In this document: in pieces, positions 15,816 to 22,065 of the stretch
Layout of the letters: each line of letters begins with the position of its first letter
How positions within the stretch are numbered: position 1 is the stretch's first letter
IMG/VR virus record: IMGVR_UViG_3300042884_000633
Coordinates: 1-28,976 of that record
Source: a virus
Reading direction: 5' to 3' (one strand)
Length of the DNA: 28,976 nt
Made by a program: the position numbers and the translations under genes
Notes under the pieces: generated by a model
The model's input: the letters and a program-made list of their open reading frames with translations, nothing else
Told to the model about the DNA's origin: nothing
Databases searched by the model: none

Positions 15816-16003
15816 GCACCTATCAAGTCACCGTCATCGGCGTGGCCGTCAACGATTGGATGGCCCTCCGCGACATCATCTTCGGCTCTGCCCAGCCCGT
15901 CGAGGAAACCTACGGCGGCCAGATCGGCACGTTCACCTTCGCCACCCCGCAGACCCCCGCCGACCTCGGCCCTCTCGTCAAAGTCGAAATCCTTTCCGAA
16001 TAA
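15809..16003 (+). CDS. Small protein after the fibre gene
   Basis: A 64-aa protein of unknown function beginning MVSTYQVTVIGVAV. Its ATG overlaps the last two codons of the fibre gene in another frame, implying coupled translation. It has a beta-alpha-beta look (VTVIGVAV; WMALRDIIFG; FTFATP; PLVKVEILSE) and no membrane segment. Small proteins in this position sometimes assist fibre assembly, but nothing in the sequence proves this. Codon usage matches the neighbours. Confidence 0.55.
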   Translation: MVSTYQVTVIGVAVNDWMALRDIIFGSAQPVEETYGGQIGTFTFATPQTPADLGPLVKVEILSE

Positions 16004-16007
16004 CACC

Positions 16008-16139
16008 ATGATCACCCACCTCATCGCCCTCCTCGTCGGCTTCGTCGCCGGTGCCCTCGTCTTCCGCAAGCACGCCGCTAAAGCCTCCGAACTAGAAGCC
16101 AAGGGCAAGTCCATCCTCGACGCCCTCAAGGGCAAGTAA
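16008..16139 (+). CDS. Small membrane protein (43 aa)
   Basis: Starts MITHLIALLVGFVAGALVF, a single hydrophobic segment (about 4-19), followed by a short basic/charged helix ending in DALKGK. The leader TAACACC and the four-base spacing to both neighbours make it a real gene in spite of its size. It opens the lysis-type cassette and could be a pinholin-like or antiholin-like factor, or a scaffold for the lipoprotein downstream. No family is recognised. Confidence 0.6.
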   Translation: MITHLIALLVGFVAGALVFRKHAAKASELEAKGKSILDALKGK

Positions 16140-16143
16140 GGCC

Positions 16144-16878
16144 GTGCGCTTGCTCCTAGTCATCGCCCTCGTGGCCCTGGCTGGGTGCAAGTCTAAGCCC
16201 GCCGACGCTCCCCTGCCTGTCCAGCCTCCGGCCCCGACCAAGCCTGACGCCGTCCAGACCCTAGGCAAAGACCTCGACAAGACGGATCACCGCGTAGGCG
16301 CTGCCCTCGTGGCCATCGAGAAGAACGCCGACAAGCCGAAGGTGGTCGTCGCGGAGTCTCGACTCGCTCAGTCCTATCTGCCCCCGCCCCCCGAGGGGGA
16401 CGTGGCCTTCGCCGTTGCCCGGGCTACCAAGGCCGACCCCATCGACTACGCCAAGCAGATGGAGTTCGGACGCAAACTCGCCACCGCCGTCAACAAGGCT
16501 TGGGAGAAACTCGAGGCCGACCAGAAGGAAGCCGCCCGCGTCTCGCAGCTGAAGGACGCCCGCATCGTCGAGCTGACGAAGGAGGTCGAGCGCGTGAAGA
16601 AGGACGCCTCCGCTCAGACATGGACGCTAGTCGGTGCTGGCCTCGCCGTCATAGGTGCGCTCACGACCGCCTTCCTCGGCCCGCGCATCGGTCTGCCTCT
16701 GCTACTCTGCGGAGCCTTCTGCGGATCGGTGCCATTCATCATCGACTCGCCCTGGTTCGAATACGCAGCCGGAGCGACCCTCGTCATCTCCTGCGGCCTC
16801 GGTCTCTGGTGGCTGGCCGACAAGGTGCGCGACTCGGTGAACAAGCCCTCTCCCACCGATGTCCCGCCGCAAGAATAA
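16144..16878 (+). CDS. Lipoprotein with coiled coil and three C-terminal membrane segments (spanin/holin-like)
   Basis: A 244-aa protein with a lipoprotein signal ending in the lipobox LAGC (12-15) and Lys16 at +2, which normally sends lipoproteins to the outer membrane. A Pro-rich linker (20-35) and a charged coiled coil (about 100-158) follow, then hydrophobic segments at about 160-178, 182-200 and 207-225, and a polar tail. A lipidated N-terminus plus a C-terminal membrane anchor is the plan of unimolecular spanins such as T1 gp11, but those have one anchor. The start is GTG at 16144. The gene overlaps the zincin gene by 20 bp, within the lysis cassette. The spanin role is inference. Confidence 0.6.
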   Translation: MRLLLVIALVALAGCKSKPADAPLPVQPPAPTKPDAVQTLGKDLDKTDHRVGAALVAIEKNADKPKVVVAESRLAQSYLPPPPEGDVAFAVARATKADPIDYAKQMEFGRKLATAVNKAWEKLEADQKEAARVSQLKDARIVELTKEVERVKKDASAQTWTLVGAGLAVIGALTTAFLGPRIGLPLLLCGAFCGSVPFIIDSPWFEYAAGATLVISCGLGLWWLADKVRDSVNKPSPTDVPPQE

Positions 16879-17146
16879 GGGAGCCAAGGTCATCTGGCGC
16901 AAACTCGGCAAGGAGCGCGCATGGGGTCAGGCTACCATCGGCGAGAACCTCATCGAGATTGACCCCCGCCTCGGAGCCAAGCGTCAGCTCGAAGTCCTCT
17001 GCCACGAGCAGATTCACCTGACCTTCCCCGAACTCAGCGAGCCCCAAGTCGACCGCGCTGGGAAAGACCTCGCCGCCCTGCTCTGGGCTCAGGACTACCG
17101 CCGCGTCCTCATCTCGCCCAACTCTAAGCCGCCCCGCATCTCGTGA
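16859..17146 (+). CDS. Mini-zincin (HExxH) protein
   Basis: A 95-aa protein with a central HEQIH motif (49-53) that should bind zinc, with Glu61 or a nearby residue as a possible third ligand. The block LEVLCHEQIHLTFPELSE resembles short putative metallopeptidases seen in phages and proteobacteria. The N-terminal 20 residues are very basic. It is coupled to the previous gene by a 20-bp overlap and to the holin gene by GTGA. Its place between a spanin-like lipoprotein and a holin suggests a lysis or maturation link, though such proteins also occur elsewhere in phage genomes. Proteolysis itself is not shown. Confidence 0.65.
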   Translation: MSRRKNKGAKVIWRKLGKERAWGQATIGENLIEIDPRLGAKRQLEVLCHEQIHLTFPELSEPQVDRAGKDLAALLWAQDYRRVLISPNSKPPRIS

Positions 17147-17526
17147 GCCCTCCCGCTTCCCCCATCGACCCCGAGGCCATCTCGCCCGAACTTAAGCAGG
17201 CCGGCATCGCTGGTCTCCTGGGCATGATGGGCATGGCCGTCAAAATCATCCTGACCGAAGAGAAGATGAAGGTCGGCCAAATCGTCCTGCACCTCTTCGC
17301 CGCGATCGTCGTGGCCATCCTCTCCGGGTACGCCCTATCGGATTACCTGACCAACCCGAAGATGCTCTGGGCGGCCAACGGCGTCGCCGGCTTCATGGCC
17401 ATCCGCATCGCCATGTGGGCGGAGCGCGTCGTCGGGGCCAAGCTCGACGAGGCCGAGGCCAAGATTACGAAGAAACCCAAGACCAAGAAGACCGATGCAA
17501 AGCGACCAGCAAAGCGCCGCAAGTAA
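17143..17526 (+). CDS. Probable holin with three membrane segments
   Basis: A 127-aa protein with hydrophobic segments at about 20-37 (GIAGLLGMMGMAVKIIL), 45-66 (IVLHLFAAIVVAILSG) and 74-92, and a highly basic C-terminal tail (KKPKTKKTDAKRPAKRRK). Three segments with a charged tail is the class I holin plan. It would make the inner-membrane lesions that time lysis. The start is the GTG that overlaps the zincin stop (GTGA). The gene overlaps the next one by 32 bp. Holin families are very diverse; the call rests on topology and position. Confidence 0.6.
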   Translation: MSPPASPIDPEAISPELKQAGIAGLLGMMGMAVKIILTEEKMKVGQIVLHLFAAIVVAILSGYALSDYLTNPKMLWAANGVAGFMAIRIAMWAERVVGAKLDEAEAKITKKPKTKKTDAKRPAKRRK

Positions 17527-17821
17527 CCTCCTCTGGGCGGTCATGCTTCTTACGCTCGCTGCCGGGGCGACGGCGACCGCGTCTGCCTATACCGCCTCAT
17601 TCGTGCTCGACCAGTTACAGTCGACTGATGCGCTCGTGCTTCTGATCGTAGACGGCCAAGGCCTGAAGTCCGACTCCGCCAGCCTGGAGCGGAACCTATC
17701 CTCGGCGACATTGGCCCTTCAGTCCGTCCGCGACTTCGGAATGGCCCTTGGCTTCGGTTGCGTGGCCGTGGCCGGGGCGGTCGGTTTTAGGGTTTGGACG
17801 GGTAGACAGTCGGCCAAGTAG
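17495..17821 (+). CDS. Two-segment membrane protein (lysis cassette)
   Basis: A 108-aa protein with a hydrophobic segment near the N-terminus (about 12-32, LLWAVMLLTLAAGATATAS) and another near the C-terminus (about 82-101), separated by a 50-residue polar helix rich in Ser and Asp. It starts within the basic tail of the holin gene, in another frame, so translation is coupled. An antiholin or second holin is the likely role in this setting, but there is no decisive motif. It is the last gene before the large hairpin-rich gap. Confidence 0.55.
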   Translation: MQSDQQSAASNLLWAVMLLTLAAGATATASAYTASFVLDQLQSTDALVLLIVDGQGLKSDSASLERNLSSATLALQSVRDFGMALGFGCVAVAGAVGFRVWTGRQSAK

Positions 17822-18057
17822 GCAAAACGCCTCCTAGGGCAAGCCAGAGGGGTCTATTGCCCCTTGACGGAGGCGACCCTAAGGGCAAACTGAACTCAGT
17901 CAGATAGGGGTACGTTTAATATGGCGGGCCTCGATGACCTGAGGGCGTATCATATGTAGCGCCCTGACCCCTTGAGTGGGGTCACAGGGTATTTGCGGAA
18001 AGGTGCTTGACGAATGTGGAACAGTCCGCCAAGGTTATTGACGCACCACCAATAACC
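17822..18057 (+). promoter_or_regulatory. Hairpin-rich intergenic region between late and early genes
   Basis: This 236-bp stretch is the longest without a supported gene and divides lysis from early genes. It holds several short hairpins: AGGGG/CCCCT (17848-17852 with 17860-17864), CCCT/AGGG, ACTGA/TCAGT, and a strong one at 17962-17989. TTGACG occurs three times (17864, 18007, 18038), but none has a good -10 box at the normal distance; TATCAT (17948-17953) and TAATAT (17917-17922) are -10-like but lack good -35 boxes. An early promoter is expected here but cannot be placed with confidence. Confidence 0.5.
17962..17989 (+). terminator. Strong bulged hairpin, possible terminator of the late operon
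   Basis: CCCTGACCCC (17962-17971) pairs with GGGGT (17978-17982) and CAGGG (17985-17989), with a CA bulge and a TTGAGT loop. Ten G-C-rich pairs make it stable, but only TATTTG follows, so termination would be weak or would need a factor. Confidence 0.4.
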
Positions 18058-18216
18058 ATGAACACCAAGCCCGCTATGATTAAACACACCAACGCCGAAC
18101 TGGCCGCCGCTTTTCGCAAAGCTATGACCGGCGTCTTTTCAAACATGGAGGCCAACGCCAAGCGAGTCGAAGCTCAGCGCAAGGCTCGCATCGCCGCCGT
18201 CAACTGCAGCCGCTAA
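18058..18216 (+). CDS. Small basic early protein (52 aa)
   Basis: Unknown function. A 52-aa, helical, basic protein with TNAELAAAFRKAM and a Lys/Arg-rich second half. The ATG at 18058 is preferred to a TTG at 18007 because it has the AATAACC leader used by other genes here. It is the first gene after the large gap and so probably among the first expressed. Small basic proteins in this position often block or redirect host functions, but that is only a general expectation. Confidence 0.5.
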   Translation: MNTKPAMIKHTNAELAAAFRKAMTGVFSNMEANAKRVEAQRKARIAAVNCSR

Positions 18217-18228
18217 TAGCCTACCCAC

Positions 18229-18378
18229 ATGAAGACCCTCATCGCCCTGTCCTTCCTCATCATCTTCGGTTGGACCGCCGTCGTCACCTTCGCCGGCCCC
18301 GATCTCGCCAAGGCCATCGACCGCTCGCTTCCCGGCTACGTCGCCAAGAAGCCCGCCGCGGTTAAGCGCGTCCGCTAA
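18229..18378 (+). CDS. Small membrane or secreted protein (49 aa)
   Basis: Begins MKTLIALSFLIIFGWTAVV, one hydrophobic segment (about 3-22), with a following AGPDLAKAIDRS that could be a signal-peptidase site at TFA-GP or a short periplasmic helix. The C-terminus is basic (KRVR). It has the leader GCCTACCCAC and good codon usage. Function is unknown; a membrane-acting early protein such as a superinfection-exclusion factor is one possibility. Confidence 0.55.
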   Translation: MKTLIALSFLIIFGWTAVVTFAGPDLAKAIDRSLPGYVAKKPAAVKRVR

Positions 18379-18391
18379 TTTCCCACCCACC

Positions 18392-18658
18392 ATGCCCAAC
18401 GCAAACCACCCCTACACCGAGACGCTGACCTTCGCCGGTCGCGTCCTCCCCCTCAAGCGCCCGATGGCCGAATACGCCGCCCGACGCCTTCAGGCCATCC
18501 TCCCGCAGATCGCCGCGCTCAACGCCGCCGGCAAGTCTCAGGCCGATGCCGCCGCCGCCCTGGACACGACCGTCTGCACCCTCCGCCAGTGGCTCGACAT
18601 CACCGGGACGCAGTGGGTCAACCTCAAGAAGCGCGGCCCCTACAATCGCCATGCCTGA
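18392..18658 (+). CDS. Helix-turn-helix protein
   Basis: An 88-aa protein with a probable helix-turn-helix at about 47-72 (GKSQADAAAALDTTVCTLRQW), in which a first helix, a turn at LDTT and a recognition helix are visible. The preceding helix (about 26-44) could serve for dimerisation. The tail is basic. It may be the phage's early transcription regulator or a DNA-binding accessory. The leader contains TTTCCCACC, found in front of two other early genes. No closer family is recognised. Confidence 0.55.
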   Translation: MPNANHPYTETLTFAGRVLPLKRPMAEYAARRLQAILPQIAALNAAGKSQADAAAALDTTVCTLRQWLDITGTQWVNLKKRGPYNRHA

Positions 18659-18683
18659 CCCTTCCCACCGCCCATACCGACCC

Positions 18684-19022
18684 ATGACCATCATCCGACC
18701 CGACTCCCTCCCCCGCCTCTGGTGGCTCTTCCCCTGGAGCGTCTGCCGTCAGCTGCACAAGAACGCCGTGGCCATCCGCGAGATGGCTGACAACCAGTCC
18801 ACGACCATCACCAATCAGGCCAACATCCTTGGCCGATACATGGATGAGAACCGCGACCTGAAGGCCGAGGTCAGCCGGCTCTCTCACTCCCGCGAGCATT
18901 GGATCGCGAAGCACGACCGGGCCTACGCCGTCGCCATGCACAACGAGCGCGTCATCGCCGACATGGAAAGCCGTATCATCCGCGGCTCGACCATCATCCC
19001 CGACGCTCACCCCCATGAGTAG
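18684..19022 (+). CDS. Hypothetical coiled-coil protein
   Basis: A 112-aa protein with an aromatic N-terminus (LPRLWWLFPWSVCRQ) followed by an almost continuous helix with heptad-like spacing (about 30-90) rich in Glu, Arg and Asn. The ATG at 18684 follows a TTCCCACC leader. An in-frame ATG at 18651 would add 11 residues and overlap the previous gene by 8 bases. The hydrophobic N-terminus could insert in a membrane, leaving a cytoplasmic coiled coil. It overlaps the next gene by 8 bp. Function unknown. Confidence 0.55.
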   Translation: MTIIRPDSLPRLWWLFPWSVCRQLHKNAVAIREMADNQSTTITNQANILGRYMDENRDLKAEVSRLSHSREHWIAKHDRAYAVAMHNERVIADMESRIIRGSTIIPDAHPHE

Positions 19023-19299
19023 TTTCCGCCACCTCGACGGCATGGTCGCCCTGCTCTCCGAGGTCTATGAAATCAACGAGCGCATCATGACCGGGGACAT
19101 CTGCTCCGCCAAGACGGCCATCCAGTCCGACCGCATGAAGAAACTCCTGCACCACTACCACGAGGCCCTGCACGAGGACGGCGCCGTGAAGGTATCGCTC
19201 CAGGCTTACGCCGCCGCCGGTGGCTGGGTCGGCATCCAATACTCCTACGAGCTCGACGGCTTCGAGGTCGCCGGATCACAAGTCCCGAGACGCGTATGA
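19015..19299 (+). CDS. Hypothetical early protein (94 aa)
   Basis: Unknown function. N-terminal two thirds are helical (LDGMVALLSEVYEINER; KKLLHHYHEALHEDG), and the end is strand-rich (GGWVGIQYSYELDGF). It overlaps neighbours by 8 bp and 4 bp (ATGA), so it belongs to a tightly coupled set of small genes. Codon usage is typical of the genome. No motif suggests an enzyme. Confidence 0.55.
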   Translation: MSSFRHLDGMVALLSEVYEINERIMTGDICSAKTAIQSDRMKKLLHHYHEALHEDGAVKVSLQAYAAAGGWVGIQYSYELDGFEVAGSQVPRRV

Positions 19300-19544
19300 C
19301 CATCGAAGAACTCAAGGCCGAGAACACCCGCCTGAAGACCGAGGTTCAGCATCTGATGGTTTTCTGCAATTGCACCCTTATCCCTAACAAGGAATTACAG
19401 GCCAAGGTCGAGCGGCTGACCAAGGCCGGGGACTTATTGGCCTTTCATTACATCTCGCTTGGTCGTAAGTTCTTCCCCAATGACCCGCTTCCGTCCAGCC
19501 TCTCGGACTGGAACGCCGCCAAGGAGGGCAAGGGCCAGCCATGA
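19296..19544 (+). CDS. Hypothetical small protein with N-terminal coiled coil
   Basis: An 82-aa protein beginning with a short coiled coil (MTIEELKAENTRLKTEVQHL) and a Cys pair (FCNCT), then a second helix and an aromatic segment (LLAFHYISLGRKFF). The ATG overlaps the previous stop (ATGA) and the stop overlaps the next start in the same way. The coiled coil implies self-association or partner binding. Function is unknown. Confidence 0.55.
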   Translation: MTIEELKAENTRLKTEVQHLMVFCNCTLIPNKELQAKVERLTKAGDLLAFHYISLGRKFFPNDPLPSSLSDWNAAKEGKGQP

Positions 19545-19993
19545 CCCTCAACCAGCGCTTCTCCGTCGTCGCCCTGCTGCTCCTCGGGTTGAACGCCCAA
19601 GCCAAGACTGACGCCGCCTTCCTCGAGGCCGTCGCCGCGGTCGAGTCCGGGCACAATCGCAAGGCCATCGGCAAGGCCGGTGAGCGTGGGATGTATCAGG
19701 TCGGAAAGGCCGCATGGGACGACGCCTCCGCCCGCCTCAAGGCCGAGGGCCACTACGCCTTCCCCTGGTCTAAGTGGCGCGACGCTACGGCGCAGGACAT
19801 GGTGGCCGCTTCGCACCTCCGCTGGATCAGGTCGAACTTCCACCGCCTCGGCATGACCGACCCGACCCCCGAACAGATGGCGCTCGTCTGGAATGTCGGT
19901 TGGTCCGCAGCTCAGGCCCAAGGCTTCCGAGCCAACGGCTACGCCTTCCGCGTGGCTAACCTTTTCCGCTTGTCCTTAGCCAAGCCGCGTTAA
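19541..19993 (+). CDS. Exported lytic transglycosylase-like endolysin
   Basis: Cell-wall hydrolase of the lysozyme/SLT superfamily, 150 aa. A Sec signal peptide (1-21, core VVALLLLGLNAQA) precedes the catalytic block AVAAVESGHNRKAIGKAG, where Glu35 is the expected acid, and GERGMYQVG (about 47-55), the conserved substrate-groove motif. The C-terminal helices (about 75-145) complete the fold. Its own export signal would let it reach the periplasm without the holin pore. It stands more than 2 kb from the holin cassette, among early genes, so it may be a lysin or instead a cell-wall-opening enzyme. The start overlaps the previous gene (ATGA). Confidence 0.8.
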   Translation: MTLNQRFSVVALLLLGLNAQAKTDAAFLEAVAAVESGHNRKAIGKAGERGMYQVGKAAWDDASARLKAEGHYAFPWSKWRDATAQDMVAASHLRWIRSNFHRLGMTDPTPEQMALVWNVGWSAAQAQGFRANGYAFRVANLFRLSLAKPR

Positions 19994-20006
19994 AGGGTCT
20001 TGCCGA
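19991..20006. repeat. Left arm of 16-bp inverted repeat around the resolvase gene
   Basis: TAAAGGGTCTTGCCGA begins with the endolysin stop codon TAA and ends with the A of the resolvase ATG. Its exact reverse complement lies at 20479-20494. Confidence 0.8.
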
Positions 20007-20467
20007 TGCATCTCCTTGTGGCGATTGACCCTGGCGTGAACGGCGGACTCTGCTGGTCCCTAGACGGCGACCCGGTCGAGTGCGCTAAGATGCCCGGCTC
20101 TGATGTCGAGGTCTGCCAACTCCTCGCCGATCTCAGCTGCAAGGCCAAGGACGTAAGCCTCTACCTTGAGGAGCCCCCGCTCTTCGCCGGCAAGAACATC
20201 CCCGGCTCCGCCATCGGCAAACTGATGTGGAACACGGGCGTCCTCTACGGCGCCGCCGTCGCCATGGGCTGGAAGATACACCGCATCCGCCCGGCCATCT
20301 GGCAGAAGACGCACACCTGCGGCACCAAGGGCGAACTGACCACGACCCAGTGGAAGAACAAACTCAAGGCACGGGCTGCCGAACTGTTCCCCTCGGTCGA
20401 CGTCACCCTCTGGAACGCCGACGCCCTCCTCATCTTCGACTCCGCCACCCGCGGCGCCATCAACTGA
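20006..20467 (+). CDS. RuvC-like Holliday junction resolvase
   Basis: A 153-aa RNase H-fold nuclease. The first strand holds Asp8 in LLVAIDPGVNGG, the second acidic residue is in LYLEEPP (Glu55/56), and the C-terminal helix has WNADALLIFDSA with Asp139 and Asp145 as candidates for the remaining metal ligands. Size is close to RuvC (173 aa). It would resolve branched DNA before packaging. ATG at 20006 is preferred to the in-frame TTG at 20000. The gene is bounded by exact 16-bp inverted repeats, unlike any other gene in the window. Confidence 0.85.
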   Translation: MHLLVAIDPGVNGGLCWSLDGDPVECAKMPGSDVEVCQLLADLSCKAKDVSLYLEEPPLFAGKNIPGSAIGKLMWNTGVLYGAAVAMGWKIHRIRPAIWQKTHTCGTKGELTTTQWKNKLKARAAELFPSVDVTLWNADALLIFDSATRGAIN

Positions 20468-20494
20468 GTTAACATAACTCGGCAAGACCCTTTA
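20466..20494. repeat. Right arm of the inverted repeat plus adjacent hairpin
   Basis: TCGGCAAGACCCTTTA (20479-20494) is the exact reverse complement of 19991-20006. Just before it GAGTT/AACTC (20466-20470 with 20476-20480) can form a hairpin with a five-base loop starting in the resolvase stop codon. CTCGGCAAG also occurs in copy 1 of the 21-bp motif. Confidence 0.8.
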
Positions 20495-20515
20495 CTTTGT
20501 AACCTCTACCCTCAC

Positions 20516-20737
20516 ATGAAGAAAGACCCGAAACTCCCCGCCGACTACCGCATCATCGCGGACTCGTCATACATCGTTTTACCTGATCAGAAGGTCGCCC
20601 GTCTCCTGACCCCGACTGTCCGGGGCGGCGTGACCTTCTACAACCTCTTCGTCCCCGACTATACCCGCATGAGCCTCGCCGACATCGAGGCCAGCATCAA
20701 GGCCGGTGAAATCACCAAGGCCGAACCGACCAAATAA
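20516..20737 (+). CDS. Hypothetical small protein (73 aa)
   Basis: Unknown function. A compact alpha/beta protein: strands around RIIADSSYIVLP and GGVTFYNLFVP, then an amphipathic helix (SLADIEASIKAG). It is separated from the resolvase by 48 bp, which hold the inverted repeat, and from the annealing protein gene by 8 bp. Its leader is TCTACCCTCAC. The position beside recombination genes suggests an accessory part, without direct evidence. Confidence 0.5.
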   Translation: MKKDPKLPADYRIIADSSYIVLPDQKVARLLTPTVRGGVTFYNLFVPDYTRMSLADIEASIKAGEITKAEPTK

Positions 20738-20745
20738 TCTCCACC

Positions 20746-21207
20746 ATGAGCACCAAACCCACGCCCTCCTCCGCCACCGCCTCCCTCGTCCAAGCGCTCG
20801 CCGCCCTGGACAACGTGAAGGCCAACAAGATCAACCCGGCCTTTAAGGCCAAGTACGTCTCCCTCGACGCGCTGCTCGACGCCATCAAGCCGGTGCTGCT
20901 CGACCACGACCTCGCTCTGATCCAGACGCTCGTCAGCCAGGAGGGCAAGGTCGGCGTCTCGACCGCCTTCCTGCACAGCTCCGGCGAACGCTTTGAGTTC
21001 GGCACCCTGCTCGTCAAGGCCGAGGGACTGACCGCCCAGCAGATCGGCGGAGCAATCACCTACATCCGCCGGCAGTCCATCCAGACCGCGTGCGGCATCT
21101 CGGTCGACCTCGACGATGACGGCGCCGTGGCCTCTGGCTTCCGCTCTGCGGCCTCTTCCCCATCCGCCCCTGCCTTCTCCCCCACCCCCCGCCCGCTGAC
21201 CAAATGA
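20746..21207 (+). CDS. ERF-family single-strand annealing protein
   Basis: A recombinase that anneals complementary single strands at resected ends, 153 aa. The ERF signature is clear: NPAFKAKYVSLDALLDAIKP (about 31-50), a central strand pair with VGVSTAFLHSSGE, then QQIGGAITYIRRQSI (about 99-113), and CGISVDLDDDG. The C-terminal tail is Ser/Pro-rich and probably disordered, a site where such proteins often bind SSB or nuclease partners. It would work with the RecE-like nuclease and the SSB-like protein downstream. The gene overlaps the next one by ATGA. Confidence 0.9.
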   Translation: MSTKPTPSSATASLVQALAALDNVKANKINPAFKAKYVSLDALLDAIKPVLLDHDLALIQTLVSQEGKVGVSTAFLHSSGERFEFGTLLVKAEGLTAQQIGGAITYIRRQSIQTACGISVDLDDDGAVASGFRSAASSPSAPAFSPTPRPLTK

Positions 21208-21467
21208 GCAAGCCTGACTTCGACCCCTTCGACCCGGTGAACGCCGCCATGCGGCACCTCCACAATCAGAACCTCGCGTCGGCTGCCGAAGCCCGCGCCG
21301 AGGCTCAGGCCAAGACCATCTCCGAGATGCGCTACGCTGGCAACGAACTCGCCCGCGTCCTCGACGACATCATGCAGTCTGAGCTCTGCCAGTTCGACGC
21401 TATCTCCAAGGCTTGCTGCATCGCCACCATCGCCAAGTGGAACCGCGCCAAGACCGGGCAACTCTGA
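21204..21467 (+). CDS. Hypothetical helical protein (87 aa)
   Basis: Unknown function. Mostly helical with an Ala/Glu-rich centre (ASAAEARAEAQAKT) and a C-terminal helix with three Cys (CQFDAISKACCIA). It is coupled by ATGA to the annealing gene and by TGATG to the next gene, so it is made together with the recombination proteins. A small partner of the annealing protein is possible, but there is no homology evidence. Confidence 0.5.
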   Translation: MSKPDFDPFDPVNAAMRHLHNQNLASAAEARAEAQAKTISEMRYAGNELARVLDDIMQSELCQFDAISKACCIATIAKWNRAKTGQL

Positions 21468-21715
21468 TGGCTGACGTCCCCAAGGGCATCGAACGGATCG
21501 CGGCCACCGTGCCCAAGCAGTACGCCCTCCTGCTGCTCCTGGACGGCTTCCCCTACGTCGAGTTGACGGCCCGCAAGCACGCCGACTTCCTGACCGACCT
21601 CAACTCATGGAAGCGCAAGACCTACCCGTCCCTGTCCCGCTCCGCCGTCCGCTTCTTTACGCTTGCCCCTAATGGGGAGATAAAGGAACTTACCTTCACG
21701 CCCGTCCGCTCATGA
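21467..21715 (+). CDS. Hypothetical small protein (82 aa)
   Basis: Unknown function. The start is the ATG in the TGATG junction. Helix (KGIERIAATVPKQYALLLLLDG), a middle basic part (NSWKRKTYPS), and C-terminal strands (AVRFFTLAP; IKELTFTPV). The hydrophobic YALLLLLDGF is too short for a clear membrane segment. Linked to the next gene through ATGA. No family is recognised. Confidence 0.5.
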   Translation: MADVPKGIERIAATVPKQYALLLLLDGFPYVELTARKHADFLTDLNSWKRKTYPSLSRSAVRFFTLAPNGEIKELTFTPVRS

Positions 21716-22065
21716 CCAATCGCGAAAACATCAAGCGCCTCGTCGAGAACATCACGGGCTCGCTCGCCACCGTCCAGCACATCGCCGGACGTTATGAACA
21801 GCACGACTCCGACATCATCACGCTCTCCGACCTCAACCGCTCGGCCATCACCGAGCTTCAGGTCTTCGCCGATCACATCGAGACCGCCGATGAGTCCGCC
21901 CAGGTCAAGCCGCTCCATGACCGTGTCCACGTCCTCGTCGTCCAGCTGCGCGTCCTGCGGAATACGCTCGAGGCCATGGAGAACGCCGCCGAGTCCGCCC
22001 TTGAAGACGTGCGCCGCATCTCCGCCAGCGTCGAAGAAGCCAGCCCCGAAGATGACAGCCTGTGA
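21712..22065 (+). CDS. Hypothetical coiled-coil protein (117 aa)
   Basis: Unknown function. Nearly all helix, with two long amphipathic stretches (about 5-55 and 65-108) and an acidic end (EEASPEDDSL). It would form a helical bundle or coiled-coil oligomer. It overlaps the next gene by 14 bp. Its place in the recombination-associated block is the only hint about its role. Confidence 0.5.
   Translation: MTNRENIKRLVENITGSLATVQHIAGRYEQHDSDIITLSDLNRSAITELQVFADHIETADESAQVKPLHDRVHVLVVQLRVLRNTLEAMENAAESALEDVRRISASVEEASPEDDSL

Noticed and set aside
17864-17892. TTGACG as a -35 box in the late-early gap
   Set aside because: At the normal spacing the -10 position reads AAACTG, a poor match; the other two TTGACG copies are no better.
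20469-20498. Promoter-like TTAACA and TACTTT boxes at 17-18 bp spacing after the resolvase gene
   Set aside because: The -10 match is poor, and the same bases are taken up by the hairpin and the 16-bp inverted repeat.
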